The position numbers and the translations under genes are program-made. Under the pieces are notes generated by a model. The model searched no databases. It was given only the letters and a program-made list of their open reading frames with translations, and was not told the origin of the DNA. 64,000 nt of DNA, from the NCBI GenBank assembly GCA_963781345.1, contig CAWAFQ010000001.1:124001-188000 (forward strand), given 5' to 3'. Within the stretch, counting starts at the first letter, position 1. The number at the start of each line of letters is the position of its first letter. This DNA comes from JBBRHQ01 sp963781345 (GTDB lineage Bacteria; Actinomycetota; Thermoleophilia; Solirubrobacterales; 70-9). Of the stretch, positions 34,522 to 42,976 are shown one piece after another.

Positions 34522-35924
34522 CGAGACTGGCGCTGCGCGGCGTCGGCCAGCTCGCCCAGCCCCGTCAGCGAATCCTCGATGCCGTCGGCCAGCAGATCGA
34601 GGTCGGGGACGCTGCCCCGGTCGGCGGCAAGGCCGAATACGACCTCTCCGTCATAGCTGGCGACCGCGATCCCGACCGCGTGGAAGGCGAAGATCGGCAC
34701 CAGCGGGACAACCCGCCGCAGCCGGGCGCCGAGCGCGTACAGCGTCAGCTGCGGGCCCGGCACATTGGTGATCGTGATGTTGAAAAGGCGCGGCGCGTAG
34801 GAGAGCCGGGCAAGCGTGGCGTGCAGCACCGGCGGCGCGACCCCGGCCAGGTCGAGGACGGTCTCGACACCCGTCGCCTGCCGCCCCCCCTTCAGCGACT
34901 CAGCCGCTTCAATCGTCTTCCGGTAGCGCTCGAGCGGATCGGGCTCGGCCACGGGCAGGTCGACGAACAGCGAGCTGACCCGGTTGCCGAGCGCCAGAGA
35001 CTCGCTGGCCCCGCGCAGGCTGACCGGCACCATCGCCCGCAGGCCACGCGCATCGGGCTCCTCGCCGCGGGCCTCGAAAAGGTGTCGAATACCTCCGGCC
35101 GAAGCCGCGAGGACGACGTCGTTGACGGTTCCGCCGAGCGCGCGCTTGATTCGTTTGAGCTCCGCCAGTGGCACGTCGACCTCTGCCAATCGCCGGGTGG
35201 CGCCTATCCGCTGGTTGAGGCTTGTGCTCGGCGCCCCCCGCAGCTCGTCGCGGACGAGTTCGGTCAGGCTGCGCGAGCGCGAGAGCATGCCGCCGAGCTT
35301 GTTCGGGTGAAGGGCGAGGTCGAGGCCCGCCCGGGCCCCCTCGGTGAGCAGCGACCGGGGCCCGTGGATCCCGCCCTCGTTGTCGGGCGGTGGCTCGAAC
35401 GCCTCCAGCACGCCGCTCGAGCCGGGGTCCGGCTCCGGTTCGGCATCGAGGATCAGGTTGGTCACGGACGCACCGCTGACTCCGTCGACGAGGCAGTGGT
35501 GCACCTTGGCCGCAATCGCCCAGCGACCCTCCTCGAGACCGTCGAGCAGGGTCATCTGCCAAAGCGGATGAGCGCGGTCGAGGCGGTGCGAGTAGAAGTC
35601 GGCAAGCCAGTCGAGCAGGTCCGGCGGACCGCCCGGCGCCGGCAGGGTCGCGTGGCGCACGTGGGTGGCGATGTCGAAGCCCTCCTCGTCCACCCAGGAC
35701 GGCCAGCTGAGCCCGCCGGTCCGCGGCTCCGAGAGCCGGCGGCGGAAGCGCGGCAGCAGTGAGAGGCGCGAATCGAGCTGCTCGCGGATGTCCTCGACCC
35801 GCGGAGTGCCGCCGCCGGGCAGCGGCTCGAAGATCATCGTCCAGCCGACGTGCATGTGAGAGGACTCGTCGTTCTCCTCCAGCTCGAGGAACGACGCATC
35901 GAGCGGAGTCAGGTGATCGCTCAA
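34518..35924 (-). CDS. Wax ester synthase / diacylglycerol acyltransferase (WS/DGAT)
   Basis: 468-aa acyl-CoA-dependent acyltransferase making triacylglycerol or wax esters, common in actinobacteria. Active-site motif HHCLVDG in AAKVHHCLVDGVSGASVTN; N-terminal LTPLDASFLELE; conserved PLWQMTLLDGLEEGRWA; and C-terminal NITITNVPGPQLTLYALGAR with the usual NVPGP. Complete length. It precedes the acylphosphatase gene in one unit. Confidence 0.9.
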   Translation of the reverse strand: MSDHLTPLDASFLELEENDESSHMHVGWTMIFEPLPGGGTPRVEDIREQLDSRLSLLPRFRRRLSEPRTGGLSWPSWVDEEGFDIATHVRHATLPAPGGPPDLLDWLADFYSHRLDRAHPLWQMTLLDGLEEGRWAIAAKVHHCLVDGVSGASVTNLILDAEPEPDPGSSGVLEAFEPPPDNEGGIHGPRSLLTEGARAGLDLALHPNKLGGMLSRSRSLTELVRDELRGAPSTSLNQRIGATRRLAEVDVPLAELKRIKRALGGTVNDVVLAASAGGIRHLFEARGEEPDARGLRAMVPVSLRGASESLALGNRVSSLFVDLPVAEPDPLERYRKTIEAAESLKGGRQATGVETVLDLAGVAPPVLHATLARLSYAPRLFNITITNVPGPQLTLYALGARLRRVVPLVPIFAFHAVGIAVASYDGEVVFGLAADRGSVPDLDLLADGIEDSLTGLGELADAAQRQSR

Positions 35925-36081
35925 CCCGAGACCCCGACCTGGCTGCGGATCTCCGCACCGCTGCTCATGCCACGAGACTAGCTCGGCAAAGGCGAGTCGG
36001 CTTAGAATCGAGCCGTGTGAGCGCTGCGCCGCCGCGGCATCGGCGCTGATCGCCTATCAGGACGCGCTCGCCGATGCCAGG

Positions 36082-36729
36082 GTGTGGATCGCCGTGGGGC
36101 TCACCGCACTCGCGGTCGCCCTCGGCGTCGGCCTTCCCCCCGCGGACTCGACCCTGCTCGCCGAGATCGGCTGGGCGGCGACCGGCGGCGGCACGGTGTT
36201 CGCCCTCTTCCAGGTGCTGAGCGCGCTTCTGCTGCTGGCGGCCGCGGCCTCCGCCTACGCCGCTGCCTCAGGCCTGCTGAAGGCGCTCGCCGAGCACGGA
36301 GGCGACGGCGCCGGCCCCGGCCTGCTGCCGGCCCGGCTGGCCCGGACCAACCGGGCCTTCGTCCCCTACTGGGGGGTTGCGGCCGTGCTCGTGGCAACGT
36401 GCGGGTTGATCGTGCTCGCCTCCGGGCGCGACCAGGAGATCGTTCAGTTCTACGCGGTCGCGGTGTTCCTCAGCTTCTTTGGCGCGACCGCCGGCTGCGC
36501 GAGGCTCAACTGGCGTGACGGGCGCCGCTTGGCCTTTGCCGTCAACGCGCTCGGAGTGGTGCTGGTCGGATTCGTCCTCGTCCTCAACGCCCTGCGGCCT
36601 GCCGGGGCGATCGCGATCGCGGGAACCGTGCTTCTTGCTCTCTGGCTTTGGAGGACCTGGGTCTCGCGCGGGCGCCCCAGCGGAGTCGCAGGCGCCACCG
36701 CTCGCGATCAGGACTCCTCCCTCGCATGA
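36082..36729 (+). CDS. Membrane protein resembling the C-terminal half of an APC-type permease
   Basis: 215 aa with about six TM helices from GTG 36082. RLARTNRAFVPYWGVAAVLV, then IVQFYAVAVFLSFFGATAGC and ARLNWRDGRR resemble the last helices of large amino-acid permeases, where a TP/NR-x-P loop precedes a Li-lyavGvf helix. The N-terminal half of such a permease is absent. In-frame residues continue a few codons upstream without a better start. Either a truncated remnant or an independent small membrane protein; the former is favoured because the adjacent ABC ATPase is also broken. Confidence 0.5.
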   Translation: MWIAVGLTALAVALGVGLPPADSTLLAEIGWAATGGGTVFALFQVLSALLLLAAAASAYAAASGLLKALAEHGGDGAGPGLLPARLARTNRAFVPYWGVAAVLVATCGLIVLASGRDQEIVQFYAVAVFLSFFGATAGCARLNWRDGRRLAFAVNALGVVLVGFVLVLNALRPAGAIAIAGTVLLALWLWRTWVSRGRPSGVAGATARDQDSSLA

Positions 36730-36779
36730 CGAGGAGGCCCAGCCGACCGAGGGGACTGTGCGGATCGTCGACCCGGACA

Positions 36780-36881
36780 CGCGCGTCGTAGCCGCAGGTC
36801 GACATCTTCAAGCGCGGTCACGGTCGCCGCGCCGAAGCGGTAGCGGCGGGCCACACCCTCAAGCTCGATCAGGGGCTGCAT
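36780..36881 (-). pseudogene. N-terminal fragment of a LolD/MacB-type ABC ATPase
   Basis: ATG 36881 begins MQPLIELEGVARRYRFG, then AATVTALEDVDLRL, the typical first two strands of LolD/MacB-type ATPases. The sequence then becomes unrelated before the Walker A motif, and no Walker A, signature or Walker B is present in any frame nearby. It lies 71 bases after the membrane protein gene on the same strand, as the second gene of what may once have been an exporter operon. The breakpoint is near 36,785. Confidence 0.6.
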
Positions 36882-36951
36882 GTCTTCCCCATTCTGATCG
36901 GCGTCGTGGGCGGGCTCGCGGTGGGAGGGGGGTGGTCATCCTTGGGCCGGA

Positions 36952-37497
36952 TCAGTGCGGGCTGAGGATCTCGCCAAGCCAGAAGATCAGCACAGCTGCA
37001 CCGATCACGAAGGGGAGTGTGAGCAGGCCGCGCCTTCCTTGATCCTTCGCCCGGATTCCCATTGCAATCGCCCCGAGTCCGGTCAGCAGCCACACCGGCA
37101 CGATCGGCTCGCCCCATCCCTCGGACAACTCGGAGCCGATGATCCAGGCGATGGCCGCGACCGAGCCCCCGACGACGGGCAGGAGCAGGGCGTTGACCAG
37201 CGCCAGCCGGCTCGCCCAGCGGCCCGCTCGGGTTCGCAGCGGGCTCCGCACGAGACTCACGGCAGCCAAGACACCCGCCGCGACTGCCGCCGTCGCCGCA
37301 AGGAGGAGGAGCGCCGCAGACACCGGATCCGAGAAGAACCCCTGGCCGCGGGTGTCCTGCGGTCCGCCGAGCTGGACAACCAGGACGAAAGCGACGAAGA
37401 GCGCGACCGCGAGCAGGTCGAGACCGAGGGCAACCGCGAGGGCGGAGGGCCCTCGCGACGCTTCTTCGGGCGAGCCCTGCCCGGACGTGCCCATCAT
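36952..37497 (-). CDS. Polytopic membrane protein, unknown
   Basis: ~181-aa protein with four to five TM helices (LGLDLLAVALFVAFVLVV, AALLLLAATAAVAAGVLA, LVNALLLPVVGGSVAAIAWI, TLPFVIGAAVLIFWLGEIL). Start is one of two adjacent ATGs at 37497/37494 after GGGAGG; the TTG just upstream is less likely. Acidic N-terminus. It is followed by the broken ABC ATPase. Function unknown. Confidence 0.6.
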   Translation of the reverse strand: MMGTSGQGSPEEASRGPSALAVALGLDLLAVALFVAFVLVVQLGGPQDTRGQGFFSDPVSAALLLLAATAAVAAGVLAAVSLVRSPLRTRAGRWASRLALVNALLLPVVGGSVAAIAWIIGSELSEGWGEPIVPVWLLTGLGAIAMGIRAKDQGRRGLLTLPFVIGAAVLIFWLGEILSPH

Positions 37498-37651
37498 CAA
37501 CCTCCCGCGCTCGCTCGAGACTTGACATTAGTGGGCTCACCGAGGCGCAGTATCACTCGCGCCCGGCACGGTACATGCCGTGGTTGCCCCGGGGCGAACA
37601 GCGTCGGGGGCCGGCCCCGACTGCGTGGAGGCGTGAGTAGGGTGTCGCGAC

Positions 37652-38170
37652 ATGGGGTTTCTCGACAAGCTCAAGGAGAAGGGCCGCGGGGTTATGACCG
37701 CGGCGAAGCCCGAGGAAGGGGCCGAGGTCCTGCCCCTCGAGCAGGTCCGCGAGCGCCTGCTCGCAATCAGCGGCAAGGGCATCGAGACCAGCGAGCACGA
37801 CGCTGAGATCGTCATCGCCTGGTCGGCGAAGGTCGCCGGCGCCGGGATGGGGGGCGGCGAGTACGAGTATCTGTACCGGGCGATCCGACTCGAGCTGAAT
37901 GAGGGGGATCGTCAGGCATCGGGGATCTGCCTGAAGACGAGCACCAGGGGAGAGCTCGGCCCGGATGGAGCGTTCTCCGGCTCGAAGGGTTGGGAGAAGG
38001 GCCAGCACTTAGGCTCCGAGACGCTGAACGTCGCAGCGTGGCTGGGGCCACACCACACCGAGGGCGGGGCCGACGAGAAGGGCTACAAGTTCTTCTGGTC
38101 GGACCTGCGCGACCCGGTGATCGAGGCCGTGACCGGCGCGGGATGGACCTACAGGCCGAAGAAGCTCTGA
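37652..38170 (+). CDS. Conserved hypothetical cytoplasmic protein
   Basis: 172-aa soluble protein, ATG 37652. N-terminus MGFLDKLKEKGRGVM, a Lys-rich amphipathic helix also seen in membrane-associated stress proteins; then LEQVRERLLAISGKGIETSE, a beta-rich centre (YEYLYRAIRLELNEGDRQAS) and GADEKGYKFFWSDLRDPVIE. No catalytic motif. Converges with the ABC-2 permease gene, six bases apart. Confidence 0.6.
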   Translation: MGFLDKLKEKGRGVMTAAKPEEGAEVLPLEQVRERLLAISGKGIETSEHDAEIVIAWSAKVAGAGMGGGEYEYLYRAIRLELNEGDRQASGICLKTSTRGELGPDGAFSGSKGWEKGQHLGSETLNVAAWLGPHHTEGGADEKGYKFFWSDLRDPVIEAVTGAGWTYRPKKL

Positions 38171-38176
38171 GGCGCC

Positions 38177-39811
38177 TCAGGCGCTGACCAGATCGCGCCG
38201 GCGAAACGCCTCGACCCCGGCGAGCGCGGCGGTGGCGCCGACGGCGAGCATGACCAGCGACGCCGTCAGGTCAAAGGGCTCGCTCGGCACGAGCGCGAGC
38301 CAGTGGAAGGGCGAGATCGCGAGGACCCACTCCGGGGCCTTGACGATCGCGCCGGTCTGCTCCCATAGGTAGGCGCCGCCGACGAGGCCGAAGGCGATCG
38401 CGCCGGTGTGCCTCGGCACCAGCGCGAAGCCGAGGATCGCCAGGCCTCCGAACAGCGCGATCAGCGGCAGCGTGTTGCCCGATGCCTCGACCAGGTCGGG
38501 CAGTCCGACGCCGGCTCCCTTGACCGCTGCGCCCGCCCAGGCGGCGACCGCCATCGCCAGCGCCACCAGCACACAGCAGCAAGAGGCGACGAGGATCCGG
38601 CCGCCGAGCCAGGATCGGCGGCCGGTCGGGGTCGCGAGCACGGTGTCGAGGCGCCCGGTCGTCTCCTCCTCGCGGGCCGCGGTTGCGTGCGTGACCGCGT
38701 ATATCGCGAGGGCCACCGCGAGGAACACGAAGACCAGCGCCAGGTAGCCCTCGGCGCTGGTGATGTCGATATTCGCGCTCGTCGTGCTCCGCACGTGCTC
38801 GCGGATTCCTGCGGAGGTTCGGGCGAGGTCGGCGACGGCCTTTGAGATGAAGCCGAATACGAACGCGGTCAGCCCGAGCCCGAGGGCCCAGCCGATCATG
38901 CCGCCCAGCGACTCGCGCAACGAGAACCCTGCCGAGGAGCGCAGGCCGGCGTGACGGGGCCGGCGGTCGTCGGTGTGGGCGAGAAGCGAGGCCCCGAGGT
39001 CCCTGGCGTTGGCGATCCGGACGCTGAGGAGGGTGAGCACGGCGATCCAACCGAGCAGTGGCAGCAGTGCGATCGGGCGGGCGCCGGTGAGCGGGCGCAT
39101 CTCCTCGATCCATCCCAGCGGCGTCAGCCAGCGCAGCCACTCCAGGCTCTGTGAGCCGTCGGCCGCGACGCGGAGGAGGAACGCCGCCGCGAACAGCGCC
39201 CCGGCAAGCGCCGCCGCCTCCCGCCGGGTCGCGGCGATCTGCGACGTCAGTGCGCCGACCGCGGCGAAAGCGGGCGCGGCAATTGACGCCGCCAGAGCCA
39301 GCCAAAGCGCACCCCCGACCGGGATATCACCGGTGCTCGCCGAAACCACCAGCAGGGAGGCCGCGGTCAGAGCGAAGATAACTCCGGACCCCGCAGCGAC
39401 CGCCGCGAGCGTGGCCAGCGTCGCCCGGCCTCGGGTCAGCGGCGCGGCGAGCAGCGTTTCCCAGCGCCCGCGGTCCTCCTCGCCGCGCAGCAGCCGGGTG
39501 GCCACCAGCAGACCCCAGATCCCCGCGATCAGGGGCATCAGGCTGAGACTCCGCCAGGCGAGGAAGCCGCCGATCGAATCGATGTTCCGCGCCGGCCCGA
39601 ACAACGCCCGAATCCCGCTATTCGCTGCAAATCCGCGCAGGAGCTCGGCCCGCTCCGCCGGTGTGCCGTAGGTGGACTTGTAGGCGAAGACCGTGGATGC
39701 GACCGTCAGCGCGAAGACCACGCCCCAGATCAGCGCGCCGCGGGAGAGGCCGCTGAAGGCCAGGCGGCCGGCGAGCGCCTCCGGGCGCCGCGCCTCAGTC
39801 CTCTTCGCCAT
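38177..39811 (-). CDS. ABC-2 type exporter permease
   Basis: 544-aa integral membrane protein made of two similar halves of about six TM helices each, so one chain may form the whole channel. Each half has a cytoplasmic loop with a GR-ET-LLA pattern (EEDRGRWETLLAAPLTRGRA and EEETTGRLDTVLATPTGRRS), typical of actinobacterial ABC-2 exporters of antibiotics or lipids. The start overlaps the end of the ATPase gene by 17 bases. Together they form a two-gene exporter. Confidence 0.85.
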   Translation of the reverse strand: MAKRTEARRPEALAGRLAFSGLSRGALIWGVVFALTVASTVFAYKSTYGTPAERAELLRGFAANSGIRALFGPARNIDSIGGFLAWRSLSLMPLIAGIWGLLVATRLLRGEEDRGRWETLLAAPLTRGRATLATLAAVAAGSGVIFALTAASLLVVSASTGDIPVGGALWLALAASIAAPAFAAVGALTSQIAATRREAAALAGALFAAAFLLRVAADGSQSLEWLRWLTPLGWIEEMRPLTGARPIALLPLLGWIAVLTLLSVRIANARDLGASLLAHTDDRRPRHAGLRSSAGFSLRESLGGMIGWALGLGLTAFVFGFISKAVADLARTSAGIREHVRSTTSANIDITSAEGYLALVFVFLAVALAIYAVTHATAAREEETTGRLDTVLATPTGRRSWLGGRILVASCCCVLVALAMAVAAWAGAAVKGAGVGLPDLVEASGNTLPLIALFGGLAILGFALVPRHTGAIAFGLVGGAYLWEQTGAIVKAPEWVLAISPFHWLALVPSEPFDLTASLVMLAVGATAALAGVEAFRRRDLVSA

Positions 39812-40679
39812 ATTGGGCGAGGAAGAGGTCCTCGAGTGAAGGCTCGTGGCTGGTCAGGTGCACGGGCCGAGCCGGAGCGAGCGCGTCGAGCACCGGCGCG
39901 ATCGGGCCGTGCACATGGAAGGTCAGGTGCCGTCCGTCGACGTGGACACCGTCGACCCCCGCCACCCCGGCGAGGTCGGGCGGATCGCCCTCGAATGTCG
40001 CCTCGATACGGACCGCGCTCAGGTGGCGCAACTCCTCGAAGGTGCCGACCTCGACCAGGCGCCCGCGGCGCAGGAGGCCGACGCGATCGGCGCTGGCCTC
40101 GACCTCGATCAGCAGATGCGAGGAGAGGAAGACCGTCTGCCCGCGCTCCTTCGCCTCGGCGAGGCACTCGCGGAACACGACCTTTCGCAGCGGGTCGAGA
40201 CCGCTCGTCGGCTCGTCGAATATCAGCAGGTCGGGGCGCGTCATCAACGCGGCGATCAGCGCGACCTTCTGCCGGTTGCCGGTCGAGAACGCGCGCATCT
40301 TCTTGTCGGGATCGAGGTCGAAGCGCTCGATCAGCTCGTCGCGATAGGCGGCGTCGAAGCTCCCGTGCAGGTTGCCGAGCAGGTCGAACGTCTCGTGGGC
40401 AGTCAGCTGCGGCCACATCGCGGGATCGGCCGTGACCACCGCGACGTGCCGATGCGACTCGACCGGCTCGGCCCAGACGTCGTGCCCGTGGACCCGGGCG
40501 CTGCCGCCGGTGGGGCGGATCAGGCCGAGGAGCAGGCGGATCGTGGTCGTCTTCCCGGCGCCGTTCGGACCGAGGAAGCCGAAGACCTCCCCTGCCGGGA
40601 TCTCGAGGGTCAGCGAGTCGACGGCAGTGGTGGCGCCAAAGCGCTTCGTCAGATCGGTTGTCTCGATTACGGCAGGCAT
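39795..40679 (-). CDS. ABC-2 exporter ATPase
   Basis: 294-aa ATP-binding subunit from ATG 40679. Walker A GFLGPNGAGKTTTIRLLLG; Q-loop region; signature replaced by STGNRQKVALIAALMTRPDL (normally LSGGQ, here STGNR, as in drug-exporter ATPases); Walker B LLIFDEPTSGLDP; switch His in TVFLSSHLLIEVEASADRV. C-terminal ~85 residues are the regulatory domain of the CcmA/DrrA group (VRIEATFEGDPPDLAGVAG). Co-operonic with the permease. Confidence 0.9.
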   Translation of the reverse strand: MPAVIETTDLTKRFGATTAVDSLTLEIPAGEVFGFLGPNGAGKTTTIRLLLGLIRPTGGSARVHGHDVWAEPVESHRHVAVVTADPAMWPQLTAHETFDLLGNLHGSFDAAYRDELIERFDLDPDKKMRAFSTGNRQKVALIAALMTRPDLLIFDEPTSGLDPLRKVVFRECLAEAKERGQTVFLSSHLLIEVEASADRVGLLRRGRLVEVGTFEELRHLSAVRIEATFEGDPPDLAGVAGVDGVHVDGRHLTFHVHGPIAPVLDALAPARPVHLTSHEPSLEDLFLAQYGEED

Positions 40680-40860
40680 CGTCGGAAACGAAGTATGCGC
40701 GATGCCCCGCTCCACGACGGGGCGTGGTCGGGGGCGGGTCCCCGCGCTCTGCTCCCGCAGCTTCGGGCAGACCTCGTCTGCGGGAGATCCGTCTGCGGTC
40801 GGCGCCGACCCTGCTGTAGGTTGGTGGGGTCCCAGCCAAGCAATGACCGGAGGCCCGCAG

Positions 40861-41373
40861 ATGAAACGCCGCTCACTGAAGGGCTTTGCGGTCGCCGTCG
40901 CGATCGCCCTCGTGCTGCCGAGCTTCGCTGGGGCGAAGCTCTACGCGGGTCCATTCGTGCCCCAGGTCAATGACGACGGGGTCGAGATCGGGGTCAAGCG
41001 TGTCAAGGGCGAGCCTCGCCAGGTAACCCCGTTCGAGTTCCACAACGTGGCGACGGGAAGTCCGTGCAACGGCAGCAACATCTTCTTTCGCTCGATGAAG
41101 GTCGACGACAAGCTCAGGTTCCACGGAAGCGGCCATCCGGGGCAGGCGGGAAATGCCGACTGGCCCCCGACTCCTAACCTGACGGTGACGATTCACGGTC
41201 GCTTCAAGCAGCGCAACGAGAAGATCGTCGGCACCCTACGGCTGAAGGGGACAGGCGGCTGCAGCGCCGACACCGGCCCCCTCCCCTACGTTGCGCTCGC
41301 GGTCAAACGCACGGGCACCAAATCGGGGGGCCGCCTGAGCGCACTCGGCTCCCCGATCTGGCCCGGCTTCTAG
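40861..41373 (+). CDS. Secreted protein, unknown
   Basis: 170-aa exported protein from ATG 40861, signal peptide KGFAVAVAIALVLPSFAGA. The mature part is beta-rich with two Cys (TGSPCNGSNIFFRS and KGTGGCSADTGP) and a strand pair VTIHGRFKQRNEKIVGTLRL of the kind found in secreted actinobacterial beta proteins. Divergent from the ABC ATPase gene; the 181-base gap contains the start regions of both. Confidence 0.65.
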   Translation: MKRRSLKGFAVAVAIALVLPSFAGAKLYAGPFVPQVNDDGVEIGVKRVKGEPRQVTPFEFHNVATGSPCNGSNIFFRSMKVDDKLRFHGSGHPGQAGNADWPPTPNLTVTIHGRFKQRNEKIVGTLRLKGTGGCSADTGPLPYVALAVKRTGTKSGGRLSALGSPIWPGF

Positions 41374-41421
41374 AGCTGGGCCTGAAGACATCGGCCTCCG
41401 GCGCAGGGGTGATCCCGGCGC

Positions 41422-42036
41422 TCAAGCGCGCGCATCCCTCCACATTGTCGCCACCGGGGGTCCGTCCGCGCCGGGCAGCCTGAACTCGCCCACCTGGAAG
41501 AAGCCGAGCTTCTCGTAGCGACGGTGGTTGCCGGGATTGGTGGACTCGAGGAAGGCCGGCATGCCCGCTTCGTCGATCGTCGCCAGGTTGTCCGCCACCA
41601 GGCCCATCCCGGCACCCCTGCCGCGGTGGTCGGGATGGGTCCCGAGAAGGCTGAGGTAGTAGTGGGGCTCCTGCCGCGGATGGGCGGCCTCGAAGCGCTC
41701 GAACGTCTCCAGCAGAACCTCGGCCTGCTCGGGCCCAACCAGGTCGGTCAGCATCGGCGCGACCCTGGCCTCGTCCTCCTCGGAGATCTCAGGGCAGCCG
41801 GGTGGGATCCAGAGGGCGGCGGCGCCGCGATCCACGCTCAGCCAAACCGAGCGGTGCGGGAGGGCGGCATCGACGAAGAAGCGCCAGAAGACCGAGTGCT
41901 GCTGGAGGCGACGCTCGGCGTCGGGGAATGCCCACCCCCAGACCGGGTCGTCGTGAAACGCCTCGGTGAATATCTCCGTCACGCGGGCAGCGTCACCGCT
42001 GCTTGCCGCGACCCGCGCTCCGACAGACGTCCCCAT
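41422..42036 (-). CDS. GNAT family N-acetyltransferase
   Basis: 204-aa acetyl-CoA-dependent transferase. N-terminal VTEIFTEAFHDDPVWGWAFP; acetyl-CoA-binding motif A is HYYLSLLGTHPDHRGRGAGM followed by LVADNLATIDEAG; motif B region FLESTNPGNHRRYEKLGFFQ. Complete. Acceptor unknown; the family includes antibiotic and small-amine acetyltransferases. Confidence 0.85.
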   Translation of the reverse strand: MGTSVGARVAASSGDAARVTEIFTEAFHDDPVWGWAFPDAERRLQQHSVFWRFFVDAALPHRSVWLSVDRGAAALWIPPGCPEISEEDEARVAPMLTDLVGPEQAEVLLETFERFEAAHPRQEPHYYLSLLGTHPDHRGRGAGMGLVADNLATIDEAGMPAFLESTNPGNHRRYEKLGFFQVGEFRLPGADGPPVATMWRDARA

Positions 42037-42039
42037 CGG

Positions 42040-42103
42040 ACGAACCTAGCCCGGCCGGGCCCCCGGCGCAACCTCACGCAAGCGATGCCGGCGACGGCGG
42101 GAG
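42040..42103. repeat. Dispersed palindromic repeat, degenerate half copy
   Basis: Matches the right arm and downstream flank of the other copies: ACGCAAGCGATGCC is identical to 47266-47279, with GGGCCCC-CGG before and GCGACGG-GGG after it. The left arm is missing. It lies between the GNAT start (42036) and the end of the small Cys/His gene (42162). Confidence 0.5.
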
Positions 42104-42161
42104 TAAATCTCTCGCCACGTCTTGGGATTGAGCCGGGCTAGCGCCGGTACGGCCCAAACCG

Positions 42162-42404
42162 TTAGGGCCATCGCCGGAACCGTCGACGCCGCCTTGGATA
42201 TGCGTCTTGGTTCGCCTTGCGACCAGCTCGGGGAGGCGGTGCCTTGGAGCGCTTCCCCTCCCCGGCTTCGCGCGGTTCGGAGATGGGTACCGAGTCGGGA
42301 TCTCGGATCAGCCTCGCTGTGCCGCACTCCAAGCACCCGATCATCGGGCCGTAGCGGGTGTAGGCGATCAGCCGTAGGCGCTCTGGGTTCACATGCGGGC
42401 ACAT
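42162..42404 (-). CDS. Small Cys/His protein, copy 1 (putative zinc site)
   Basis: 80-aa protein. The first ~45 residues are almost identical to the product at 63490-63690: MC-x-H-x-NP, LRLIAYTRYGPMIGCLECGT and RD-x-DSV-x-IS. Cys2, His4, Cys24 and Cys27 could bind one metal ion. The tail is basic (RRRRRFRRWP) and differs between copies. ATG 42404 follows GAGAAGGG and overlaps the end of an upstream frame by 16 bases, as in copy 2. I do not recognise the family. Two copies with conserved leaders argue for a real gene. Confidence 0.7.
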   Translation of the reverse strand: MCPHVNPERLRLIAYTRYGPMIGCLECGTARLIRDPDSVPISEPREAGEGKRSKAPPPRAGRKANQDAYPRRRRRFRRWP

Positions 42405-42525
42405 GGCGCTTTCCCTTCTCGGAATTCCACCCCGATGTATCGGCAGAAAGCCCGTAGAAGGGGAGGAAGCTTCGTACCAAGAACTGGGAGAGTTCTCGCG
42501 GCTTCCTTGCGGCTCTCCTCCCCCC
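42389..42525 (-). promoter_or_regulatory. Conserved leader and overlapping upstream frame of small Cys/His gene, copy 1
   Basis: The ~120 bases before the ATG match the leader of copy 2 (63691-63805), including CTTGGT, TTTCTGYCGA-ATA-TCGG and GAGAAGGGAA. Within it a frame ending at 42389 encodes a ~40-residue peptide (TKLPPLLRAFCRYIGVEFRE) similar to that in copy 2 (IFQELSCLLSNIGAELQE). It may be an upstream small protein translationally coupled to the Cys/His gene, or simply a conserved untranslated leader with promoter. Confidence 0.45.
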
Positions 42526-42559
42526 AGCGGCCCTCGACTAAGCCTGAGATAATCCGCCC

Positions 42560-42928
42560 ATGGCCACCGAGCATTCCGCAATGCGCCTCCTTGCCGTCGA
42601 TGAGCTCGATTCCTCGCAGGTCGCAGTGGTGGAAGAGACCCCCCACGGTGCTCTGGCGGTCGGCATCAGCGAAGGCAGGCCGTTCGCGGTCTCCAACCGC
42701 TGCCGCCACCTCTTCGCCTCACTCGGCGATGGGCAGGTGGCCGAAGACGGCTGCCTTCAGTGCCCACGGCACGGCGCGCGCTTCGAAGTCGGCAACGGCG
42801 AGATGGTGCGCGGACCCCAGGGCGCCTTCAGGCCGCTTGCGGGTGCCGTCAAGGCGACGACCGGGCGCCGATCGCTGAACACGTTTGCCGTCGAGGTGCG
42901 AGACGGCGCCATCTGGCTCGTCGACTAA
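42560..42928 (+). CDS. Rieske-type [2Fe-2S] ferredoxin
   Basis: 122-aa soluble protein with both Rieske boxes: Cys48-x-His50 in SNRCRHLFASLG, and Cys68-x2-His71 in GCLQCPRHGARFEVGNGEM. The fold ends LNTFAVEVRDGAIWLVD. No TM or oxygenase partner is adjacent, so it resembles NirD/BphF-type electron carriers. ATG 42560; divergent from the small Cys/His gene, whose leader overlaps its promoter region. Confidence 0.9.
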   Translation: MATEHSAMRLLAVDELDSSQVAVVEETPHGALAVGISEGRPFAVSNRCRHLFASLGDGQVAEDGCLQCPRHGARFEVGNGEMVRGPQGAFRPLAGAVKATTGRRSLNTFAVEVRDGAIWLVD

Positions 42929-42976
42929 GCGCCCGCCGTCTCGCAACTGACGACGGCGGCGAGCCTGCGCGTCGGG

